Positions 8,023 to 16,865 of a DNA stretch of 64,000 nt are shown here, in pieces. The notes under the pieces were generated by a model. That model made no database searches. It was not told the DNA's origin and saw only the letters and a program-made list of their open reading frames with translations. The DNA is taken from positions 496,001 through 560,000 of the forward strand of contig NZ_JACHMX010000001.1 in NCBI RefSeq assembly GCF_014205155.1, in the 5' to 3' direction. The position numbers were made by a program, and so were the translations under genes. The number at the start of each line of letters is the position of its first letter. The first letter of the stretch is position 1. This DNA comes from Amycolatopsis umgeniensis (GTDB lineage Bacteria; Actinomycetota; Actinomycetes; Mycobacteriales; Pseudonocardiaceae).

Positions 8023-9262
8023 CAGCGGGCTCTTCCGCGTAGGCCGCGGAGACGACCTCACGGTCGAACACCCGCCAGGTGAGCACGGAAACGATCATCG
8101 CCACCACGAAGCCCACCCAATAAGGCGTCGTCAGGCCGAACTCGGAAGCCACCACGCCGCCGAGCAGCGCGCCGAAGCAGGTCCCGCCCGCGACGATGAA
8201 CAACGTGGTGCTGCCGACGCGGCCGAGCATCTCCGGCGGGGTGAGCCGCTGACGCAGGGAACTGCCGACGATGCCCCACAGCGCGCCGTGCACCCCGAAC
8301 AGGAACAACACCACCCCGACCACCGGCGCGCTCGTGCTCGTCGCGAGCACGAGATGGGTCCCGGCCTCGATCAGCAGCCCGATCCGCAACGTCCAGGTCG
8401 GCGTGCACCAGGCGATCAGCCGGTCGCCCGTGACCGAGCCGAGCAGCCCGCCCACCGCCATGCAGGTGAAGAGCAGGCCGTACCCGACGGCCTCCAGCTG
8501 GAGCCGCTCCTTGGCCAGCAGCACCAGTATCGAGGTGGCGGCGACGAGCGTCACGTTCAGCAGGCCGATCAGCCCGACCATGGTCCGCAACAGGCGCTGA
8601 CCCGCGAGCCAGCGGAACCCTTCGGCCACCTCCGACCGGATCGAGCGCCGCTTCACCGGCTCGCCGGGGCCGCCGTCGGGCCGTGGCCGGTAGGCGCCCG
8701 CGATCAGCCCGAGGAGAAGCGCGCTGACCGCGTACGTGCCGGCGTTGACGTAGAACGGGATGCTCGCCGCGACACCGAACAGGAATCCGCTCAGCGGCCC
8801 GGAAAGCATGCCGTGGGTCAAGGTCGTCCCGGCGTACAGCCGCGCGTTCGCCCGCTCCAGCAACGCCTTCGGGACGATCGAAGGCAGCATGGCCCCGCTC
8901 GCCGTCCGGAACACGACCTCGCCCGAGTTGATCACGAAGAGGACGGCGTAGAGCAGGGCGACACCGGCGTTCCCCGTCGTGATCGCGACAGCCAGCAAGG
9001 CGACGGCGGGGACGCGGATCCAGTCGAGGGTGATCATCAGCTTCCGCCGGTCCACCCTGTCGACGAGCACCCCGCCCGGCAGCGAGAAGAGCAGCCACGG
9101 CAGCCACGCCACCGCGAACCCGCCCGAGACCACGAGTGGCTCATCGGTGCGGGACGCGATCAGCAGAGGTGCCGCCACCGTCGCGAGACCGCTGCCCAGC
9201 GCGGATGTCGTGCTCGCCGCCCAGAGTTTGGCGTACCTGCCGTCCAGCCGTTCCCCCGTCAT
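8012..9262 (-). CDS. MFS exporter (MFS_3/EntS-like)
   Basis: A membrane protein of about 416 residues with some twelve hydrophobic segments. The loop GGVLVDRVDRRKLM between TM2 and TM3 is the MFS signature, and the LWAASTTSALGSGL opening resembles the MFS_3 group of drug and siderophore exporters. ATG at 9262 is preferred because the family typically begins just before this segment; an in-frame GTG at 9307 would add 15 charged residues. The substrate is unknown. It is convergent with folE. Confidence 0.8.
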   Translation of the reverse strand: MTGERLDGRYAKLWAASTTSALGSGLATVAAPLLIASRTDEPLVVSGGFAVAWLPWLLFSLPGGVLVDRVDRRKLMITLDWIRVPAVALLAVAITTGNAGVALLYAVLFVINSGEVVFRTASGAMLPSIVPKALLERANARLYAGTTLTHGMLSGPLSGFLFGVAASIPFYVNAGTYAVSALLLGLIAGAYRPRPDGGPGEPVKRRSIRSEVAEGFRWLAGQRLLRTMVGLIGLLNVTLVAATSILVLLAKERLQLEAVGYGLLFTCMAVGGLLGSVTGDRLIAWCTPTWTLRIGLLIEAGTHLVLATSTSAPVVGVVLFLFGVHGALWGIVGSSLRQRLTPPEMLGRVGSTTLFIVAGGTCFGALLGGVVASEFGLTTPYWVGFVVAMIVSVLTWRVFDREVVSAAYAEEPAVSR

Positions 9263-9368
9263 CGGATCAACGTAGCGAGCGGTGACCGAGCGGAGGCGGA
9301 GTTTCACCCACAGCTGAGCGGCCGCCCTCTAGACTGCCCTTCCGTTCGGCCTTGGGAGGGGAGCACGG

Positions 9369-11903
9369 ATGGTGCTGGTGCGCGACGTCGATCCGTCGAT
9401 TCTGCTGGTGAACAAGGCACCAGGCGAAAACCCGGGACCTTATCTGCCCAGGGACATCGACCCGTTGCTCAGCGCCGCGCTCGCGAACAGGCATTTCACT
9501 CTCGTCGTCCACGAGGTCTACTCGGGTGCGAGACGAACGGCCTGGGAAGCCCTGGCCGCGACGTACGCGGAAACACAACTGGTCATCGAGCCGGAGATCG
9601 ACGAACTCGTACTGGACCGGTTCGGCGGACCGGCAGTCCTCTGGCTGGACCGGAAGCTGCCCCAGACCCTCCGACGCGATCCCACTGCGGTTGCCGCCTG
9701 GTTGAGAAGGTATCCCGAACGCCGGCTTCTGGGGCTCGTCGACGCGAGCCGGTACGACCACCCGGAACTGCGCGCGGCGATCGATCGTCTGGAGCCGACG
9801 GTCCTCCGCATCGGCCCGGATCTCTCCGCCGGGGAACGCGCGAAGGCCGAGAAGATGTTCCCGGGAGCGGGATCCATCCGCACGATCGACGAACTCGCCG
9901 TCGCGCGAACACCCGCCGCTGCCGAGAACACCGAGCCGGATCTGTTCGCCGCCCACGTCGCCGACTACCGGCCCGACACCGACGACGGCGTCGATCGCCT
10001 CGGTATCGGCCCCGACGTGCGCATGCTCGCCGACCTGGTGGTCTCCAGAATGATCACCCCTCCCCTGTCGATCGGCCTGTTCGGCAGCTGGGGTTCCGGC
10101 AAGAGCTTCTTCATGCGACAGATGCAGCTGCGCGTCCGCGAGCTCGCCGATTCCGCGCAGGAGGCCGAAACCGTGGCCGGCACGCACGGGAAGGCCGTGT
10201 CGTCCTACTGTTCGAGCGTCCGGCAAATCAGCTTCAACGCCTGGCACTACAGCGAAGCGAACCTTCTCGCGAGTCTCGCCACCCACATCTTCGACAACCT
10301 CGCCGCCAGCGGCGCCGAGAACGACCTCCAGCGTCAGGCCGACGCGCTCGCGGAACGCCGCAAGACCGAGAAAACCCTCCTCGGCAGGCTCAGCGCGGTC
10401 CGCCTCGAACGCAGGACCTTGACGGCCCGGCAGAAACAAGCGAACCGAAGGCGACGGAAGCCACGCGAGTACGTCCGTGCGGTCTTCGACAGCCTCACCG
10501 AAGCGGACAAGGCCTGGATCGCGTCCAGGCTCGGCGTCGACCAGCCGACCGCCGAGGATCTCGAACGGCTGGCGCAGGAGACCGGCGGGCTGCGTTCGGA
10601 CGTCGCCGAGTTCTGGCGGCGGCTGCGGCAGGATCCGGTTCCGTTGCTGGTCCTGATCGGCGGGCTGGTGATGGTCCTGGTCGTCACGTTGCTCGTCGGC
10701 CGGTCCCAGGTTTCGGGGGTACTCGGCGGGCTCACCGTGATCAGCTCCGCGCTGACCGTCGTCCTGCGGATGCGCGCCAGCGCGGGCCGGATCCACCAGG
10801 CGCTCGACAAACTCGGTGGTCCGTCCGAAGAGGACGAAGAGACCGAGCGGCGCCTCGCCGAACTGGACGCCGAATCCGACAGGCTCGAGAAAGCGGTCAC
10901 CGAACTCGCGCCCGGGCTGGATCTGGTGTCGTTCGCCGAGTCCCGGGTTTCGGACTACGTCGAACATCTGGGCGTGGTCTCGTTGCTGCGCAAGGATCTC
11001 GAGACGTTCGCGACCATGCTCGCCGAGGTGCCGCACGGTTCCGGGAAGATCGAACGGACCGTGCTCTACATCGACGACCTCGACCGCTGCCCGCCCAAGG
11101 TCGTCGTCCAGGTGCTCGAAGCCATCCACCTCCTGCTGGCGCTGCCAGTGTTCGTCGTCGTGGTGGGCGTCGATTCCCGGTGGCTGAAGAGAGCCGTCGA
11201 GCAGCACTACGAAGAGATGCTCGGCGACGATCCCGAGACGTTCGCCGAGAACTATCTCGAGAAGATCTTCCAGGTGCCGTTCACGTTGTCCCCCATGGAC
11301 GATCCAGGGTTCGCGGGGCTCGTGCGCGGGCTCGCCGCCACCGAGGGTCAGGACGCCACGCCGGTGCCGGAGCCCGCCGAACCGGTTCAGGCCACCGGCG
11401 CCCCGGCGGGACTGTTGACCGCTCCTCCTCGCGAGGACGCACCGGAACCGTCGTCCGAACAGTCCACAATAGACCTCCGACCTCCTCGACTGGTGATCTC
11501 GCCGTCGGAGCTGGACTTCCTGGCGACCCTGTCCCCGCTCGTCCGGTCACCGCGGGCCGCGAAACGACTCCTGAACCTCTACCGGCTGCTGCGGGCGCGC
11601 CTCGCCGGCGAGGACTTGGCCGAGTTCCTCGCCGACGGCGACCGCGAGGCACCGTTCCGCGCGGTGCTGGTCCTGCTCTCCGTACTCGTCGGGTATCCGG
11701 AGGTGGCTTCCTGGTTCTTCGCCACCCTCGACGGGCTCGACCCCGACGACGGCGCGCTCGAGATCGTGCCGTCACTGAACGACCACGAACTCCGGCCGAA
11801 GGTCGAGCGCGGCATGGAGGGCGGCACATGGCCGGAGCTGGCCGCGTCCTATCAGCGCTGGTTGCCGCTGGTGAACCGGTTCTCGTTCGCCCGCGACGAC
11901 TGA
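9369..11903 (+). CDS. KAP-family P-loop NTPase with extra N-terminal domain
   Basis: An 844-residue protein. The KAP NTPase core has Walker A GSWGSGKS at 239-246 and Walker B VLYIDDLDRCPP from 565. Two hydrophobic segments (about 424-443 and 449-467) lie between them, as is characteristic of KAP proteins, which place the NTPase at the inner membrane face. A charged coiled-coil stretch flanks them. Residues 35-180 form a separate domain, LVVHEVYSGARRTAWEAL then VLWLD, resembling a degenerate P-loop domain that has lost its Gly-Lys. Some KAP proteins serve phage exclusion, so defence is possible but unproven. It is monocistronic. Confidence 0.82.
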   Translation: MVLVRDVDPSILLVNKAPGENPGPYLPRDIDPLLSAALANRHFTLVVHEVYSGARRTAWEALAATYAETQLVIEPEIDELVLDRFGGPAVLWLDRKLPQTLRRDPTAVAAWLRRYPERRLLGLVDASRYDHPELRAAIDRLEPTVLRIGPDLSAGERAKAEKMFPGAGSIRTIDELAVARTPAAAENTEPDLFAAHVADYRPDTDDGVDRLGIGPDVRMLADLVVSRMITPPLSIGLFGSWGSGKSFFMRQMQLRVRELADSAQEAETVAGTHGKAVSSYCSSVRQISFNAWHYSEANLLASLATHIFDNLAASGAENDLQRQADALAERRKTEKTLLGRLSAVRLERRTLTARQKQANRRRRKPREYVRAVFDSLTEADKAWIASRLGVDQPTAEDLERLAQETGGLRSDVAEFWRRLRQDPVPLLVLIGGLVMVLVVTLLVGRSQVSGVLGGLTVISSALTVVLRMRASAGRIHQALDKLGGPSEEDEETERRLAELDAESDRLEKAVTELAPGLDLVSFAESRVSDYVEHLGVVSLLRKDLETFATMLAEVPHGSGKIERTVLYIDDLDRCPPKVVVQVLEAIHLLLALPVFVVVVGVDSRWLKRAVEQHYEEMLGDDPETFAENYLEKIFQVPFTLSPMDDPGFAGLVRGLAATEGQDATPVPEPAEPVQATGAPAGLLTAPPREDAPEPSSEQSTIDLRPPRLVISPSELDFLATLSPLVRSPRAAKRLLNLYRLLRARLAGEDLAEFLADGDREAPFRAVLVLLSVLVGYPEVASWFFATLDGLDPDDGALEIVPSLNDHELRPKVERGMEGGTWPELAASYQRWLPLVNRFSFARDD

Positions 11904-12643
11904 TTCCGCGACCGCTCGATGTCGGGTCCCCGGTAGAGCCGCTCCGGGATCCGCGCCAGCGTCGACGGATGGACCTGCGGGCCGAGTCCGTACAGCTTCT
12001 GGAAGCTCATGATCAGCGGCCGCCACCGGTCGGGGTCGATCCGGTCTTCGGTACCCGGCATCCGCACCTCGTCGTGGACGTGGACGCGCTGCACGCGAAC
12101 CTCGAACACGAGGACACCGCCGCGTTGTGCCTCGTCGTCCTCGGCGAGGGGATGGACGGCCTCGACCACGGCCTCCATCGTCACCGGGCATTCCGCCACA
12201 CGCGACGGCCGGACCGTTTCCGAGGCGACCGGGGTCAGGCCCGCCCTGCCGAACTTGTCCGCTTCGTGCCGGTAACCGCGCTCGTACTTACGGGGCGGGA
12301 CGGGATCCGACCCGGTGGTCAGGGCCAGCTCGTCGACGGCGGCCGCCAGATCGACGGAAGGGAGATTCAGAACACATTCACGGTTGTGCATGAGATTCTG
12401 CGCGGTCTTGGATTTCGCGCCCAGTCCGAGCATGCCCCGCCACCCGAGCCAGAACGCCGACGACATCGGGGCCAGGTTCGGGGAGCCCTCCTGGTCGACC
12501 GTCGAGAGGAGCACCACAGGGGTGCCGAAGTAGAGGATGCCGGGCTCAATACGGGTGTGCGCGGTCTCGGCCGCCGACGTCGTAACTGTCACGTCCGTCA
12601 GCTTCGCCGCCCCGCGCGGCGGAGGCTGGCGTGAATCGGACAT
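11852..12643 (-). CDS. Flavin reductase-like split-barrel protein
   Basis: A 263-residue protein of the flavin reductase/FMN-binding split-barrel family. The segment YFGTPVVLLSTVDQEGSPNLAP and the following FWLGWRGMLGLG and ECVLNLPS are the FMN-binding part. Such proteins act as flavin reductases or flavin-dependent oxidoreductases. ATG at 12643 is the first start that leaves the core intact; the ribosome binding site is weak. Its 3' end overlaps the convergent KAP gene by 52 bp. Confidence 0.78.
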   Translation of the reverse strand: MSDSRQPPPRGAAKLTDVTVTTSAAETAHTRIEPGILYFGTPVVLLSTVDQEGSPNLAPMSSAFWLGWRGMLGLGAKSKTAQNLMHNRECVLNLPSVDLAAAVDELALTTGSDPVPPRKYERGYRHEADKFGRAGLTPVASETVRPSRVAECPVTMEAVVEAVHPLAEDDEAQRGGVLVFEVRVQRVHVHDEVRMPGTEDRIDPDRWRPLIMSFQKLYGLGPQVHPSTLARIPERLYRGPDIERSRNQSSRANENRFTSGNQR

Positions 12644-12847
12644 CGCGATCGACACCGTCGACAGACGGCTTTCCGCCGCCGGAGCGTTTACCCTTTTCGC
12701 AGTGGTTCCCTTGGACCGGCGCGAACCCGGCGTCGTTCGGAGTATTGCGTTCGGCCGATTGCTGGTAGGTTCGCCGAACTCGATCGACGAAGGAGGCGCC
12801 GGCAGCTGCCCGGTCAACACCCGAACGCGCGTGGTGAGGCGAATCGC
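12644..12847. promoter_or_regulatory. Divergent promoter region
   Basis: 204 bp between the divergent flavin reductase-like gene and the SRPBCC-synthetase gene. It must hold both promoters, but I see no clear palindrome or consensus box. Confidence 0.4.
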
Positions 12848-14917
12848 ATGCGAGACGATGTGGTCCAGGCGAGCTCGATTCTCGGGCATGCTCCCGGCCA
12901 GGTTTGGGAAGTGATCGGCGATCCCGAGTCCTACTCGAGGTTCGTCGCGGAGATCAGCTGGTGCGAGATCCGGCAGCCCGCCGAACGCGGGCGCGGTCCG
13001 AAGTGCGTCATCCGCCTGGAGCCGCGGGCAGGCCGGCTCGTCGCCGGTGACATCGAAGCCAGGGTCTGGCGGCCCGGCGAGCACGTCGTCTGGTGCGGTG
13101 TCGAGGACGACGGCAACTGGGTCTCGGTCGAGCTGAGGCCCGCTCCCGACAACGGCACGGAACTCGTGGCGCAGCTGATGCTTCCGGCTCCGCATTCGCA
13201 TCTGGTGTCCGCCGCGTCGTTCAAACGTTCCGTCCGCGCGGTGGCCCGCCGGATCGATCTGCACCTTTCCGGCCGGGCGATGTCACCGCAGGAAGAACCG
13301 GCGCACACCAAGGCCACCACACTGCACACGGCCAGCACGCTGATCAAGGCCGGGGTGCTCGCCGCCGCACGGCCGGACAAGATCGCCAAGCAGCTCACGT
13401 CGCTTTCGCAGTGGGGCGCCACCGTCGCCGGCGGCTACACGGCCAACGCGGCCCGCGTGCCCGAAGACGTCGCGCTGCACGACGAACGCAATGTCCGGAC
13501 GTTCAAACAGACGGCGGACCGCAGCAACCAGCTCGCGAACGCGCTGGCGGCGCGCGGAGTCCGTTCCCGTGACCGGATCGCCTTGCTGTGCCGCAACCAC
13601 GCGACGATGGTCGAGTCGCTGATCGCGTGCAGCAAACTCGGCGTGGACGCGATCCTGCTCAACACCGGGCTTTCCGCGGGCGCCGTCGCGGACGTCATCG
13701 GTCTGCACAAACCTGTCGCGGTACTCGCCGACGACGAGTTCTCGCGGATCATCGCCGACATCCCCGGCGATTTCCTGCGGCTGTCCACCTGGCCGGAAAC
13801 CGAGAACGGCTATCCAACGATCGATCAGCTGATCGCGGGGGTGCCCGCCACCAAACTCAAACCGGTGGACCGGATCGGCAGGCTCGTCGTCCTCACCTCG
13901 GGCACCTCGGGAACCCCCAAGAGCGCACGACGGCCGACGCCGAAAGGCCTCGCGACGTCGGCCGCCATGCTGGACCGCATCCCGCTCCACTCCGGTGACC
14001 GGTTCGTGGTGGCCGCGCCGCTGTTCCACAGCTGGGGCTTAGCCGGGATGCAGATCGGGATGGCCGTACGCGCGTCCTTGTCGCTCATCCGCCGGTTCGA
14101 CGCCGAAGAGATACTGAGGACCATCGCCGAACACCGCTGCGGCGTGCTGTTCGCCGTCCCGATCATGTTGCAGCGCATCCTGGACCTGCCCGAACGGATC
14201 CGCGCCCGCTACGACCTCTCGTCGCTGCGCATCGTCGCGAGCAGCGGATCCGCGCTGCCGGGGCCGATCGTCACCGAGTTCATGGACACCTTCGGCGACG
14301 TGCTCTACAACTTCTACGGCTCCACGGAGGTTTCGTGGGCCAGCATCGCCACACCCGAAGACCTCCGCGCCGCGCCGACCACCGCGGGCCGCTGTCCGCC
14401 GGGCACCCGCGTCGCCATCCTCGACGACGACCACAACCGGGTCCCGCCGGGCTGGGAGGGACAGATCTTCGTCGGCAACGACATGCTGTTCGAGGGCTAC
14501 ACCGACGGTGCCAGCGTGCCGCGCGCCGAAGAACTGATGGCGACCGGCGACGTCGGATACCAGGACGCCGCCGGACGTCTCTTCGTCACCGGCCGGGCGG
14601 ACGAGATGATCGTTTCCGGCGGGGAGAACGTGTCCCCCCGCCCGGTCGAAGAGGCCATCGTCGCGCTGCCCGGCGTCCACGAAGCGGCCGTGATCGGCGT
14701 GCCGGATCGCGAGTTCGGGCAACGGTTCGCGGCCTACATCGTCCCGAAACGGGGCGCCCGGATGAGCGCGGACGACGTCCGCGCGTACATCCACCACCGG
14801 CTGGCGCGCTTCGCGGTGCCGCGGGACGTGTACTTCGTGGAGGAACTCCCCCGGAACGCGACCGGGAAGGTGCTCAAGCGGTTGCTGAAGGACGAGACCT
14901 GGCCGATCGACCAGTGA
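12848..14917 (+). CDS. SRPBCC-acyl-CoA synthetase fusion
   Basis: A 689-residue two-domain protein. Residues 1-140 form an SRPBCC (START-like) domain (GQVWEVIGDPESYSRFVAEI, typical of the polyketide cyclase/CoxG group). From about 175 an AMP-dependent synthetase follows, with the phosphate-binding loop LTSGTSGTPKS at 349-359, the YGSTE motif, the DEMIVSGGENV hinge and the catalytic lysine region GKVLKRLLK near the end. The synthetase resembles mycobacterial FadD2/FadD12-type fatty acyl-CoA ligases (QWGATVAGGYTANAA). The fused domain may present a hydrophobic substrate. The fusion is not a frame artefact: the linker (140-175) reads smoothly. GAGG stands 8 nt before the ATG. Confidence 0.85.
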   Translation: MRDDVVQASSILGHAPGQVWEVIGDPESYSRFVAEISWCEIRQPAERGRGPKCVIRLEPRAGRLVAGDIEARVWRPGEHVVWCGVEDDGNWVSVELRPAPDNGTELVAQLMLPAPHSHLVSAASFKRSVRAVARRIDLHLSGRAMSPQEEPAHTKATTLHTASTLIKAGVLAAARPDKIAKQLTSLSQWGATVAGGYTANAARVPEDVALHDERNVRTFKQTADRSNQLANALAARGVRSRDRIALLCRNHATMVESLIACSKLGVDAILLNTGLSAGAVADVIGLHKPVAVLADDEFSRIIADIPGDFLRLSTWPETENGYPTIDQLIAGVPATKLKPVDRIGRLVVLTSGTSGTPKSARRPTPKGLATSAAMLDRIPLHSGDRFVVAAPLFHSWGLAGMQIGMAVRASLSLIRRFDAEEILRTIAEHRCGVLFAVPIMLQRILDLPERIRARYDLSSLRIVASSGSALPGPIVTEFMDTFGDVLYNFYGSTEVSWASIATPEDLRAAPTTAGRCPPGTRVAILDDDHNRVPPGWEGQIFVGNDMLFEGYTDGASVPRAEELMATGDVGYQDAAGRLFVTGRADEMIVSGGENVSPRPVEEAIVALPGVHEAAVIGVPDREFGQRFAAYIVPKRGARMSADDVRAYIHHRLARFAVPRDVYFVEELPRNATGKVLKRLLKDETWPIDQ

Positions 14918-14979
14918 CGTCCTTTGTGGACTGACTCGTGGCTTCGCGACATCAGGGTGGCGGCGAGGTGCGGGCAGGC

Positions 14980-15032
14980 GTTGCGAAAGCCACTTTCGCA
15001 ACCTTCACCGTTGCGAAAGTGGCTTTCGCAAC
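14980..15032. repeat. 53-bp double-hairpin element, copy 1
   Basis: Two 23-bp perfect hairpins stand in a row with a 7-bp spacer. Each has arms GTTGCGAAAG and CTTTCGCAAC around a 3-bp loop (CCA in the first, TGG in the second), so the two units are also complementary to each other. It lies between convergent genes. Copies 2 and 3 are at 40454 and 56243. Confidence 0.85.
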
Positions 15033-15097
15033 GCACCCCCAGCCCCCTCACAGCCCGGCATCTTTGCCTTACCCCTCACGACCCGGTCCGCGACCGC

Positions 15098-15718
15098 TCA
15101 GGCCGGAGGCGGCAGCGGCGAGACCGAGGCGATGCAGTACTGGTCGTTGGCTTCCCGCCGGACCTCCATCATCGCGGTGAAGTCCGTTTCGTAGTTCAGT
15201 GTTCCGGTCATGGTCACCGAAATCAGGTTCGGGCTCACCTGCTTCGGATCCTTGGCCGAGAGCGAAGCGTTCCTGTCGCCGAAGGCCTTCGCCGCGGTCC
15301 GGACCGCGGCCTTGGAATCCGCGCAGGCCGCCTCGGCGGCCTTGTCGGCCTCGTCGCCGAACACAGCGAGCATGAACTTGCCCGCCAGCACCGGGCCCCA
15401 GTCGAGGCTGAGCGGAGTCTGGGTCGCGCTCGCCGAGTTCGAGGACTTGCTGTCGCTCAGCAGGAAACCGGGCGCCACGAAAGCGAGGATCACGAAGACG
15501 ACCACCACGAGCGCGCCACCACCGGCGATCAGCCCGATCATCAGGCCGTTGCCCTTCTTCGGCGGCGGTTGCTGTCCGGGGAACTGCGGCCCGCCGTAGC
15601 CCGGCGGCGGATAGCCCTGCTGCGGATACTGCTGCTGGGGGTACGGCTGCTGGGGATAGCCCTGTTGCGGCTGTCCCTGTCCCCACTGCTGCCCCGGCGG
15701 TCCCTGCGGATACGACAT
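15098..15718 (-). CDS. Membrane-anchored protein with Q/P/Y-rich cytoplasmic head
   Basis: A 206-residue protein. Residues 1-55 are low-complexity Gln/Pro/Tyr/Gly repeats (PQQGYPQQPYPQQ-like). One transmembrane segment follows (MIGLIAGGGALVVVVFVILAF, about 59-80), then a 125-residue external domain with three cysteines. This architecture is common among actinobacterial proteins annotated as DUF4333-like or hypothetical. No enzymatic motif is visible. GGAAG precedes the ATG. Confidence 0.75.
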   Translation of the reverse strand: MSYPQGPPGQQWGQGQPQQGYPQQPYPQQQYPQQGYPPPGYGGPQFPGQQPPPKKGNGLMIGLIAGGGALVVVVFVILAFVAPGFLLSDSKSSNSASATQTPLSLDWGPVLAGKFMLAVFGDEADKAAEAACADSKAAVRTAAKAFGDRNASLSAKDPKQVSPNLISVTMTGTLNYETDFTAMMEVRREANDQYCIASVSPLPPPA

Positions 15719-15809
15719 CGACGCTTCCTTCCCCGAAGACCCTGTCCGGCGAATCTACCGTCCCCTTCGGACGGTCAAAAATCAGCTCACCTGCCTTTAC
15801 ACTCGCCGT

Positions 15810-16787
15810 ATGAAACGACTGGCCGTCGTGGTCTTCAACGGGGCGTCGCTCGGCGCGATGTCCTTCGCGTTCGGGGTGTTCGAGATGGCGTCGGCTTTCG
15901 GGGAACTGCCGGACCTCGAGCTCAAGGTCGTCGGAGGCGAACCGGGCGCCGCGTTGCGGGGTGGCGGCCTGACCGTCCCGGTGCCCGAGGACCTCGACGC
16001 CGTCCGGGACGCGGATCTGGTGCTGGTCCCGAACTGGCGGTCGCCGATGGAGGATCCGCCGGAAGCCGCGCTGGAGGCACTGCGCACGGCGCACGACAGG
16101 GGCGCCCGGGTGGCCGGATTGTGCAGCGGCGCGTTCGTCCTGGCCGCCGCCGGGCTGCTCGACGGACGCCCCGCGACGACGCACTGGGCGATGGCGCCGC
16201 TGCTGGCCGCCCGGTTCCCCGCCGTCCGCCTCGACGAGTCGGTGCTCTACATCGACGACGGCGACATCCTGACCGCGGGCGGCGGCGCCGCGGGCATGGA
16301 CCTCGGCCTGCACCTCATCCGCTCGTGGTGCGGAGCGGAGGTGGCGAACCGGCTGGCCAAGGGCATGGTCGTCCCGCCGCACCGGCCCGGTGGGCAGGCG
16401 CAGTACATCGAATCGCCGATGCCGGAACTCGACGAGGGCGATCCGGTCTCGGAGACGATGGCCTGGGCGCTCACCCGGCTGGACACCGCGCTCCCGGTCG
16501 ACGAACTCGCCAGGCGGGCGCATATGAGCAGGCGCAACTACGACCGCCGGTTCCGGGAGATCACCGGCGCCGCCCCCGGCACTTGGCTCACCCACCAGCG
16601 GATCATCCGCGCCCAGCAACTGCTCGAATCCACCGATCTCCCGGTCGACGAGATCGCCAGGTACTGCGGGTTCTCCTCCTCAGCCGCGCTCCGGCCGCAT
16701 TTCCGGCGGCAGGTCGGGGTCACCCCGGTGTCCTATCGGGAGACGTTCGGGACCCGGCTCGGCGTCCTCGAGCCGATGCTGGCCTGA
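15810..16787 (+). CDS. GlxA-family regulator (DJ-1/PfpI plus AraC)
   Basis: A 325-residue transcription factor. The N-terminal half is a DJ-1/PfpI-like amidotransferase-fold domain with the nucleophile-elbow segment GLCSGAFVLA. The C-terminal 100 residues are an AraC double helix-turn-helix (VDELARRAHMSRRNYDRRF and VDEIARYCGFSSSAALRPHFRR). Such proteins usually activate genes for amine, amino acid or cofactor metabolism. A TACACT box ends a few bases before the ATG, so translation may be leaderless. No target is evident next door. Confidence 0.88.
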   Translation: MKRLAVVVFNGASLGAMSFAFGVFEMASAFGELPDLELKVVGGEPGAALRGGGLTVPVPEDLDAVRDADLVLVPNWRSPMEDPPEAALEALRTAHDRGARVAGLCSGAFVLAAAGLLDGRPATTHWAMAPLLAARFPAVRLDESVLYIDDGDILTAGGGAAGMDLGLHLIRSWCGAEVANRLAKGMVVPPHRPGGQAQYIESPMPELDEGDPVSETMAWALTRLDTALPVDELARRAHMSRRNYDRRFREITGAAPGTWLTHQRIIRAQQLLESTDLPVDEIARYCGFSSSAALRPHFRRQVGVTPVSYRETFGTRLGVLEPMLA

Positions 16788-16865
16788 ACGGGCTGTCTCA
16801 AAACTGACGCCGGTTGGCGAAAACACCGCTCACGGCCGGGCGCCGTCACGGGCCACGATCAAGGC

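Noticed and set aside
7913..12634. A 1573-codon open frame on the plus strand
   Set aside because: It overlaps the MFS gene, the KAP gene and the flavin reductase gene in other frames, with Arg/Pro/Gly-rich shadow composition and no domains.
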